Positions 1-5,017 of a stretch of DNA of 5,797 nucleotides are shown piece by piece (position 1 is the first letter of the stretch; each line of letters opens with the position of its first letter). Source of the stretch: Lachnospiraceae bacterium (lineage in GTDB: Bacteria > Bacillota > Clostridia > Lachnospirales > Lachnospiraceae); assembly GCA_024697505.1 (NCBI GenBank), contig JAILFQ010000112.1, forward strand, positions 1 to 5,797, written 5' to 3'. The notes under the pieces were generated by a model. The model ran no database searches and was not told where the DNA came from. It saw nothing but the letters and a program-made list of their open reading frames with translations. Both the position numbers and the translations under genes were made by a program.

Positions 1-1299
1 TTCACTTGCGGATTCCCGAACGTTCTCGACTGCATTTGTAATCTTTCCCGTATGCTCTGCAGAGCGCTGAATAGATAAAGCCTGGTCTGTAGCTCCCTGC
101 GCAATTTCCTGTACAGCCTCGGCAACAGTCTCTGTAGTAGCTGCAATCTGAGTAGCCATAACGGAAAGGCCATCCGAAGAAGTATCCACCTTTTCTGAAG
201 AAGCCTTTATCTCTGTAACAATTTCTTCAAGCCTGTTCATAACGGTATTTGAGTTCCTAACCATCTGTCCAAATTCATCGTTACGATTTATGTATTTATC
301 TGTACGCATAAAACGTCCGTCGGCAAGCTGAGCTAATATTCCGTCCATTTCTATAATAGGTTTGGTAAATCCTATAGCCAATCTTAATGATACTAATGCA
401 ACAACAATTAGAAGTAAAAGTCCGACACCCAGAATTGCAAATGCACTTCTACGCGCCTGTGATATTACATCGTTTACACTGACTGCGTTACATATAGTAA
501 ACCCGGATATTGGTTCTTTTACATAGGCAACATATTTAGGCGTCTCCATTTTTGTGCTGATAAACACATCTTCTTTTTTTGTTGTGGTCATATATGGTGA
601 ATCCTTAAAGCTAGTCGGTTCATCTTGCGCACTTATTGAATACTGTGCGTGTGCTGCAAGATATCCGTCGTTGTCTATTACAAATGCTTCATCCGTATTT
701 GCCGCAAGTAAGGAATGAAAGTCATCCATATTGTAGTTTCTGTGTATTACTCCGATCACACTTCTGCCGGATGCGTCATATATAGGTAATGCTACGGAAA
801 TGCTGCGAATCTTTGTGGAATTACTGATCAAAACAGGAGAAACAACTACATTTCCCTTAATTGCATCTTTAAAATAGCTTCTTGAAGCTATATTTGTAAG
901 TTCACTGTTGTCACTCCTTATAAGCATTTGACCGTTTATATCGGAAACAACCATAACATTTCCGTCGGCAAATTCGTTATCTATTTGCTCCATCTGTTTT
1001 TTTACACCATCTATAACAGTCTGGTTTTTGTTTGTTATGGCATCTATTGTTGTCGGAGAAGTCGCTATAGCCTTAAGCGATTTTACTGTATTGGAAAAAA
1101 TAGTACCAATCTCGGCCTCAATATATCTTGTCTCTGTAAGCAAAGCCTCCTGTGCATCCACTTTCGCCTTTCTTGTGGATGTGTTGTAGTTAATTATTAC
1201 GGAAATCACAAGCGGTATCGAAGCAATCAATAACATTGTGATAATAAGTTTCGTCTTAATACTGTCAAATTTAAAAAGTCTTTTTGGTTTACTATCCAT
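1..1299 (-). CDS. Methyl-accepting chemotaxis protein, dCache type (C-terminus cut by window edge)
   Basis: This is a transmembrane chemoreceptor that would sense an extracellular ligand and control the CheA-CheW kinase complex. The frame is open from ATG at 1297-1299 to base 1, giving 433 residues. A short basic N-terminus leads into membrane segment 1 (about residues 18-38). The extracellular part (about 39-285) looks like a double Cache domain, with RSYFKDAIKGN at 140-150 and ALPIYDASGRSVIGVI at 170-185. Membrane segment 2 is at about 286-311, followed by a HAMP domain (about 312-360, with KPI and the DEFG motif at 341-344) and the start of the methyl-accepting coiled coil (MATQIAATTETVAEAVQEIA at 381-400). 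The kinase-contacting tip lies outside the window. The start is supported by AAGGAG at 1307-1312, seven bases upstream. The classic amino-acid-binding Cache signature (R-x-W, Y-x-D) is not evident, so the ligand is unknown. No chemotaxis partners lie nearby. Confidence 0.95.
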   Translation of the reverse strand, partial: MDSKPKRLFKFDSIKTKLIITMLLIASIPLVISVIINYNTSTRKAKVDAQEALLTETRYIEAEIGTIFSNTVKSLKAIATSPTTIDAITNKNQTVIDGVKKQMEQIDNEFADGNVMVVSDINGQMLIRSDNSELTNIASRSYFKDAIKGNVVVSPVLISNSTKIRSISVALPIYDASGRSVIGVIHRNYNMDDFHSLLAANTDEAFVIDNDGYLAAHAQYSISAQDEPTSFKDSPYMTTTKKEDVFISTKMETPKYVAYVKEPISGFTICNAVSVNDVISQARRSAFAILGVGLLLLIVVALVSLRLAIGFTKPIIEMDGILAQLADGRFMRTDKYINRNDEFGQMVRNSNTVMNRLEEIVTEIKASSEKVDTSSDGLSVMATQIAATTETVAEAVQEIAQGATDQALSIQRSAEHTGKITNAVENVRESASE

Positions 1300-1350
1300 A
1301 GTTTTTCTCCTTGGTAAAAAGATTCTATTTATTCTAACAACGAATACGAA

Positions 1351-1379
1351 AATAAACCCGGTGGCAACAACCAAGTCAA
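1351..1379 (-). promoter_or_regulatory. Candidate sigma-A promoter of the chemoreceptor gene
   Basis: On the minus strand, TTGACT (1374-1379) is followed after exactly 17 bases by TTTATT (1351-1356). The first box matches the consensus at 5 of 6 positions and the second at 4 of 6. Transcription would start near 1344, about 45 bases before the ATG and downstream of the terminator of the preceding gene. No sigma-28 type flagellar promoter (TAAA-N15-GCCGATAA) was found, although such promoters are common for chemotaxis genes. The call rests on pattern only. Confidence 0.5.
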
Positions 1380-1401
1380 CAACAAATTTATAAATTTTTC
1401 C

Positions 1402-1436
1402 AAAAAAAGAAACGGCGTTTTCACGCCGTCTCTTTT
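1402..1436 (-). terminator. Rho-independent terminator of the NrdI-rubrerythrin gene
   Basis: Read on the minus strand, a perfect 7-bp stem ACGGCGT/ACGCCGT (1423-1429 with 1412-1418) closes a GAAA tetraloop. It is followed by TTC and then seven T residues (1402-1408). Past one mismatch, an A/G-rich run upstream (1431-1436) can pair with the T run, so the element is nearly symmetrical. On the plus strand the tail is only TCTTTTC, so termination there would be weaker. It lies about 65 bases after the stop codon at 1495 and before the chemoreceptor promoter, isolating the two genes. Confidence 0.9.
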
Positions 1437-1494
1437 CGTTGAATGATTTTAGCAGTTACCTTTATTTTAATTCCTTTCGGGAATCACTCGCAAA

Positions 1495-2415
1495 TTAATA
1501 ATTCTCTTCGCGTACTTCGAAGTAGCTCTGTGGGTGCTCGCAAACCGGACAAACATCCGGTGCCTTGGTGCCTACCACTATGTGGCCGCAGTTACGGCAC
1601 TCCCAAACTTTAACTTCGCTCTTTTCAAAAACCTTTTTCATTTCCACGTTCTTAAGTAACGCACGGTATCTTTCCTCGTGGTGTCTTTCTATTTCCGCAA
1701 CTCCGCGGAATTTTTCCGCAAGTTCATGGAAGCCTTCTTCGTCAGCTGTCTTTGCAAAGTCATCATACATGTCTGTCCACTCGTAGTTTTCGCCGTTTGC
1801 TGCTGCCTCTAAGTTTTCAGCTGTATTTCCTATTCCGTAAAGTTCCTTGTACCACATCTTGGCATGTTCTTTTTCGTTATCCGCTGTCTTAAGGAAGATG
1901 GCTGCTATCTGCTCAAAGCCTTCCTTTTTAGCTTTGGAAGCAAAGTATGTGTACTTGTTTCTTGCCTGAGACTCACCTGCAAAAGCCGCCTGAAGGTTCT
2001 GGGCCGTCTTTGTACCCTCATAAGGATTCTTTTTTGCAGATGGCTTGCCTGCCACGTAACCGTACTTTGCAAGCTCCTTCCGGATGTTTTCAAGATCTTC
2101 TTCACTTCCGTCAAGGTCCAGCTTTGCAATAACTGCTGCCTTATATTCCTTTGCAATAACGTCTACCGCAAAATTAAAGGTGTCCGGATGACGCTCCTTG
2201 CTTCCGCTTCCCACAACCGCCTTAACCTGTGGGTTAGCCTTAAGAAACGCTTCTACCGCAGGAGGAACAATTCCTTTTCCGTCTGTATAAGTAAATAAAA
2301 TATAATCTCCGTCAACCTTTACAGCATCATCTGTAATCTTAACGGCATCTGTAATTCCAAGTCTCTTAATAATTCCCTCAACATGTCCCATTCTGGACGC
2401 ATATACTATTCTCAT
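1495..2415 (-). CDS. NrdI-like flavodoxin domain fused to full-length rubrerythrin
   Basis: This 306-residue protein has three parts. Residues 1-115 resemble NrdI, the FMN protein that activates class Ib ribonucleotide reductase: a first strand and loop ([12 protein letters not shown]), a [17 protein letters not shown] segment at 42-58, a GSGS turn at 69-72 and an F-x-x-AxDVIAKEY helix at 82-91. Residues about 131-262 form the rubrerythrin four-helix diiron domain. Its predicted ligands, by alignment to the Desulfovibrio protein from memory, are E148, E181, H184, E209, E212, E243 and H246, and all are present. Residues 268-306 are a rubredoxin with C273, C276, C289 and C292. Rubrerythrins reduce hydrogen peroxide in the anaerobic cytoplasm using electrons passed through rubredoxin. 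The usual length is about 190 residues, so the extension of about 128 residues is a whole added domain. The start has AGGAAGGAAG at 2421-2430. The gene appears monocistronic, with its own promoter and terminator. Peroxide reduction is inferred from the family; the role of the flavin domain is unknown. Confidence 0.95.
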   Translation of the reverse strand: MRIVYASRMGHVEGIIKRLGITDAVKITDDAVKVDGDYILFTYTDGKGIVPPAVEAFLKANPQVKAVVGSGSKERHPDTFNFAVDVIAKEYKAAVIAKLDLDGSEEDLENIRKELAKYGYVAGKPSAKKNPYEGTKTAQNLQAAFAGESQARNKYTYFASKAKKEGFEQIAAIFLKTADNEKEHAKMWYKELYGIGNTAENLEAAANGENYEWTDMYDDFAKTADEEGFHELAEKFRGVAEIERHHEERYRALLKNVEMKKVFEKSEVKVWECRNCGHIVVGTKAPDVCPVCEHPQSYFEVREENY

Positions 2416-2445
2416 TTTTTCTTCCTTCCTTTACTTTTGATTTGC

Positions 2446-2460
2446 CGGCCTCAATGGCCG
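2446..2460. repeat. Short GC-rich inverted repeat in the leader of the NrdI-rubrerythrin gene
   Basis: CGGCC and GGCCG flank a 5-base loop (TCAAT on the plus strand) in an otherwise AT-rich region. With the promoter proposed at 2480-2508, it would lie about 13 bases into the 5' untranslated RNA, before the ribosome site at 2421-2430. It could be a 5' stem-loop that stabilises the mRNA, or a protein-binding site. On the plus strand it is followed by TTCTTTAATTT, but no plus-strand gene lies upstream for it to terminate. Confidence 0.45.
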
Positions 2461-2479
2461 TTCTTTAATTTACATTTGT

Positions 2480-2508
2480 ATAATATCATTTGCTTTAGGA
2501 AAAATATT
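2480..2508 (-). promoter_or_regulatory. Candidate promoter of the NrdI-rubrerythrin gene
   Basis: On the minus strand, TATTAT (2480-2485) matches the -10 consensus at 5 of 6 positions and is preceded by TG one base upstream, giving an extended -10 (TGATATTAT). The hexamer 17 bases upstream is AATATT (2503-2508), a poor -35 box. This fits a promoter that relies on the extended -10 or on an activator. The -35 position overlaps the left copy of the direct repeat at 2507-2517. Confidence 0.45.
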
Positions 2509-2538
2509 GCACTTTTTACTCTATTTTTTGCACTATTT
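2507..2538 (+). promoter_or_regulatory. Direct repeat pair TTGCACTTTTT / TTGCACTATTT, possible AraC-type operator
   Basis: Two 11-base copies (2507-2517 and 2528-2538) match at 10 of 11 positions and start 21 bases apart, two turns of the helix. The similarity continues beyond them if one base is skipped (CTCTATTT and CTTTATTT follow). AraC-family regulators typically bind direct half-sites with this spacing next to a -35 box. Here the right copy ends five bases before the -35 box of the AraC-type gene, and the left copy overlaps the -35 region of the divergent gene. Binding is inferred. Confidence 0.45.
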
Positions 2539-2543
2539 CTTTA

Positions 2544-2572
2544 TTTACAATCAAAATATACTATGATATATT
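2544..2572 (+). promoter_or_regulatory. Sigma-A type promoter of the AraC-family gene
   Basis: TTTACA (2544-2549) and TATATT (2567-2572) each match the consensus at 5 of 6 positions and are separated by exactly 17 bases. Transcription would start near 2579-2580, leaving a leader of about 65 bases before the ATG at 2646. A 20-bp dyad (AAATATA/TATATTT, 2554-2573) covers the spacer and the -10 box and could be an operator or simply AT-rich coincidence. Confidence 0.65.
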
Positions 2573-2645
2573 TAAACACAGTAAGATTCCCCACCTCTAA
2601 GAAATGAAAGTATAGTTTAGATAATGGGAATTAGGAGGCAAGCGT

Positions 2646-3539
2646 ATGGAATTGGTTTTTAACGGAAAGAAAAATGATGTGGAACGAACCGGAAAGACCT
2701 TTGAATTTGGTTCTTTGCCAATTGTTCTTGAGCAAAAAATGGTCCGTTCGGAGATTAACCACGAAGAACTGCTCCACTGGCATGATGACGTGGAACTTAT
2801 AAGAATAAGAAAAGGCAACATTCACTGCCATGTTAACGATTCGGACTTTTTATTGTCTCCCGGAGAACTTTGTTTTATTAACTTTGACACTCTTCACAGG
2901 GTTTACAATACCGAAGAAACCCTGGGGGATCTGGATGTTCTTACCATTAAGACAGACATGCTTGCTCACAACAAAGAAATATACGAAAAATACATTATTC
3001 CCATAATACACAATCCGGATTTTGCCCATGTGCAGATGGACGGAAGAAACAGCTATGCAAAGCTTATTTCGGATATTTTCGACGCCCTTTACGACCTTAT
3101 AACAAATAAGCCCGTAGGTTACGAACTGGACGTGATCGGCTACATATATATGATTTTCAGAAGGCTTTATCTGGTATACATTGCACAGGAAGACATTCCT
3201 ATCCCATTTAACGGAGACATTTCCATGCAAAGACGAATGACAGCTTTCATTTACGAACACTACAAAGAAAAGATAACTCTGGACGATATTGCCGGGGCCG
3301 CAGGGGTAAGCCGTTCAAAATGCGCATCTCTATTTCGCACTTACACCCAAAAGACCCCTATTAACTTTTTAAACAGTTATAGGCTGGAAATGGGAAGCAA
3401 ACTTTTAACTTCCACAGACCAGCCTATCTCGTACATAGCAAATGATTGCGGTATAGGTGAGCAAAGCTACTTTAACCGCATGTTTTCAAAAGAATTTGGT
3501 TGCACACCTCTTGAATGGAGAAAAAGAGGTGGCAAGTAA
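2646..3539 (+). CDS. AraC-family transcriptional regulator with N-terminal cupin domain
   Basis: This is a 297-residue cytoplasmic DNA-binding regulator, the usual length for the family. The N-terminal half carries a cupin-type sensor fold: HWHDDVELIRIRKG at 44-57 is the typical H-x-H-x-x-x-E motif, followed by LSPGELCFIN at 70-79 and H84. The C-terminal domain (about 193-293) has the two helix-turn-helix units of the family, ITLDDIAGAAGVSRSKCASLF at 210-230 (split here into ITLDDIAGAAGV and SRSKCASLF) and PISYIANDCGIGEQSYFNRM at 260-279, ending in the PLEWR motif at 288-292. The start is set by AGGAGG at 2633-2638, seven bases before ATG. The effector is probably a sugar or related small molecule, by family habit only. 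Targets may be its own promoter, the divergent NrdI-rubrerythrin gene or the convergent kinase cluster. No choice among these can be made from sequence. Confidence 0.95.
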   Translation: MELVFNGKKNDVERTGKTFEFGSLPIVLEQKMVRSEINHEELLHWHDDVELIRIRKGNIHCHVNDSDFLLSPGELCFINFDTLHRVYNTEETLGDLDVLTIKTDMLAHNKEIYEKYIIPIIHNPDFAHVQMDGRNSYAKLISDIFDALYDLITNKPVGYELDVIGYIYMIFRRLYLVYIAQEDIPIPFNGDISMQRRMTAFIYEHYKEKITLDDIAGAAGVSRSKCASLFRTYTQKTPINFLNSYRLEMGSKLLTSTDQPISYIANDCGIGEQSYFNRMFSKEFGCTPLEWRKRGGK

Positions 3540-3550
3540 TTGTCGGCGGA

Positions 3551-4573
3551 CTACCTGTCCATTTCGGATTTTCTTCCGGTGGATTTGTGGTCCGCTATTA
3601 TTGCGTCTATTTCCTTAAGATCTGTTGTAAGAAGATCGCCTGTAATGGTGTTTTTAAGCGCAGATGTTGCGTTTCCGTATTCAAGAGCCTTTCTGTAATC
3701 GTTACCGTTTGCAAAAAGCCCGTAAAGAACGCCGGAAATATATGCGTCTCCGCTGCCTATTCTGTCCATTACTTCTATATCTCTGTAAGGTTCCTCTTCA
3801 TAATATGTATCTTCTATGGCGGAATAAATGATGGAACCGAAAGTGTGGCGCTTAGGAGAATGTACGATTCTCTGAGTGGATGCCACCATCTTTATCGGGT
3901 ACTCTTTGGTAAAAGACTTCATTATAGTCTTTACGTCGCCTTCTTTTAAAAAGGTGAGTCTTGCAGTGTCTTCGGAACAAAAGAAAAGGTCTACATAAGG
4001 AAGTATCTTTTCAATGCACTCTTTTGCTTCTGCGCCGGTCCAAAGATTTCCTCTGAAGTTTACATCAAAAGAAATTACGGTACCCTGTTCTTTAAAACGC
4101 TTTATCATTTCTATTGCGGTCTCTCTTACCCGGGAACCAAGTGCAAGGGTTATTCCGCTGGTATGGAAACACTTCGTAGAAGAATACAGAGTATCGTCAA
4201 AGTCATTAAGGCAGATCTTGTTAATAGATGTGTTCTTTCTGTCGTACACAATACGCGGTTTTCTTGGATAAGCACCGCTTTCGTAGTAATAAACGCCGAG
4301 TCTTGCGTCCTTTTCGGAATCGTAAACAAGAAAGTCGTCACTTACTCCGCAACGTCTTACATTGTTTTTTACATATGTTCCCAGATCATTTGCCGGCAAC
4401 TTGGAAATTATACCACATCTCAGTCCCAGCATAGAGGCACCCGTAATGGCGTTAAATTCCGCACCGCCTACCTGCTTGGAAAAGCCGTCACCGGTGGTTA
4501 TACGCTCATTTGCATAAGGTGAAAGACGCAACATTAATTCTCCCAGTGAAAGTACATCAAATTCTTTTTCCAT
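3551..4573 (-). CDS. kdgK: PfkB-family sugar kinase, probably 2-keto-3-deoxygluconate kinase
   Basis: This cytoplasmic kinase uses ATP to phosphorylate a sugar or sugar acid. The closest family style is KDG kinase, which makes KDPG in hexuronate and pectin breakdown. Counted from ATG at 4571-4573 it has 340 residues, usual for the family. Motifs in order: FDVLSLGELMLRLSP at 5-19, VGGAEFN at 35-41 (the N-terminal PfkB glycines), FHTSGITLAL at 136-145, SFDVNFR at 168-174, and the C-terminal signature DRIGSGDAY at 270-278, with D276 as the expected catalytic base. The last uses GSGD where many relatives have GAGD or GGGD. This start is preferred because AAGGGG lies nine bases upstream. An ATG at 4616-4618 would add 15 mostly basic residues lacking family likeness and overlapping a GC hairpin. 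The gene follows the CsoR-type gene on the same strand, and its stop lies 11 bases from the end of the convergent AraC-type gene. The exact substrate is uncertain. Confidence 0.88.
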   Translation of the reverse strand: MEKEFDVLSLGELMLRLSPYANERITTGDGFSKQVGGAEFNAITGASMLGLRCGIISKLPANDLGTYVKNNVRRCGVSDDFLVYDSEKDARLGVYYYESGAYPRKPRIVYDRKNTSINKICLNDFDDTLYSSTKCFHTSGITLALGSRVRETAIEMIKRFKEQGTVISFDVNFRGNLWTGAEAKECIEKILPYVDLFFCSEDTARLTFLKEGDVKTIMKSFTKEYPIKMVASTQRIVHSPKRHTFGSIIYSAIEDTYYEEEPYRDIEVMDRIGSGDAYISGVLYGLFANGNDYRKALEYGNATSALKNTITGDLLTTDLKEIDAIIADHKSTGRKSEMDR

Positions 4574-4582
4574 AATTTCAAT

Positions 4583-4588
4583 CCCCTT
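4583..4588 (-). promoter_or_regulatory. Ribosome binding site that decides the kinase start
   Basis: AAGGGG on the minus strand lies nine bases before the ATG at 4571-4573. The upstream in-frame ATG at 4616-4618 has only a weak AGGA at a longer distance, so translation most likely starts at 4573. Confidence 0.7.
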
Positions 4589-4596
4589 TTCAGACC

Positions 4597-4611
4597 GGCG
4601 GTATTTCCGCC
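4597..4611. repeat. GC hairpin between the CsoR-type gene and the kinase gene
   Basis: GGCGG and CCGCC flank a 5-base loop (TATTT on the plus strand). In the minus-strand transcript it sits just upstream of the kinase ribosome site and has no T run after it, so it is not a terminator for the operon. It may instead be an intercistronic stem that affects processing or stability. On the plus strand it is followed by TTTTC and could weakly stop antisense transcripts. Confidence 0.4.
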
Positions 4612-4631
4612 TTTTCATTAAAATGACAGTC

Positions 4632-5000
4632 CTACATATACTTTTCTATAGCCTTTTGAAACTCTTCCACCGCTGCCATATCCCCCTCTTCTATAGCGTG
4701 GGTGATACAGTGGGTCATGTGTTCATTAATTATCTCTTTCCCCAGATTTTTTAGAGCGGAATTTACGGCAGAAAGCTGCATTAAAACTTCGGCACAGTCT
4801 TCATCATTTTCTATCATTCCCTTTACATGCTGTAAGTGGCCGATTGCCTTTGCAAGGCGGTTGATCTGGCGCTTTTTCTCCGCAGGGTCGTGAAAATGCC
4901 CGTGGTTATGCCCGGATCCTTTTCCCACTTCATGCTCCTCGTGGGTGTGGGTATAAACGTTTCCGTTTTCGTCTATGTGCGTATGGGTTGTTTTTGCCAT
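4632..5000 (-). CDS. CsoR/RcnR-family metal-sensing repressor with His-rich N-terminal tail
   Basis: This is a small all-helical DNA-binding repressor (122 residues) that releases its operator on binding metal ions. The core (about 40-122) starts with KKRQINRLAKAIGHLQHVKGM (in two pieces, KKRQINRLAK and AIGHLQHVKGM) and carries C69, H94 and C98. The spacings of 25 and 4 equal those of the Cu(I) ligands C36, H61 and C65 of Mycobacterium CsoR. The third ligand is Cys, as in copper sensors, not His as in the nickel sensor RcnR. Residues 1-38 are an extra tail with nine histidines (positions 6, 8, 18, 20, 23, 31, 33, 35, 37), which could bind metal directly. The ribosome site GGAG lies at 5008-5011, seven bases upstream. 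The gene starts 17 bases after the upstream stop and ends well before the kinase gene on the same strand. Copper is the favoured metal, but this is inference; no copper pump or chaperone is in view. Confidence 0.92.
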   Translation of the reverse strand: MAKTTHTHIDENGNVYTHTHEEHEVGKGSGHNHGHFHDPAEKKRQINRLAKAIGHLQHVKGMIENDEDCAEVLMQLSAVNSALKNLGKEIINEHMTHCITHAIEEGDMAAVEEFQKAIEKYM

Positions 5001-5017
5001 AATCCTTCTCCGTTCTC

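Noticed and set aside
928..1233. A plus-strand open frame of 101 codons
   Set aside because: It lies opposite the chemoreceptor frame, which has clear Cache, HAMP and membrane features; the plus-strand product is Cys/Tyr-rich with no family likeness.
1313..1400. Flagellar sigma-28 promoter or c-di-GMP riboswitch before the chemoreceptor gene
   Set aside because: No GCCGATAA box was found and the leader of about 45 bases is too short for a riboswitch.
1471..1487. Small stem ATTCC/GGAAT just after the stop of the NrdI-rubrerythrin gene
   Set aside because: It has only five or six weak pairs and no T run; the terminator at 1402-1436 is far stronger.
1864..2298. A plus-strand open frame of 144 codons
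   Set aside because: It is antisense to the NrdI-rubrerythrin gene, whose motifs are complete; the frame has no ribosome site or recognisable domain.
2473..2490. Possible PerR or Fur box near the NrdI-rubrerythrin promoter
   Set aside because: The region has TATAAT-like sequence but not the paired TTATAAT-N-ATTATAA or GATAATGATAATCATTATC patterns needed for a call.
2850..3260. A minus-strand open frame of 136 codons
   Set aside because: It is the shadow of the AraC-family gene, which has its own promoter, ribosome site and conserved domains.
3505..3531. Inverted repeat CACCTC/GAGGTG with a 15-base loop at the end of the AraC-type gene
   Set aside because: The A/T run is in the loop, not after the stem, and the loop is long, so it is not a convincing terminator on either strand.
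3515..3949. A plus-strand open frame of 144 codons overlapping the end of the AraC-type gene
   Set aside because: It is mostly antisense to the kinase gene, and its product has no family likeness.
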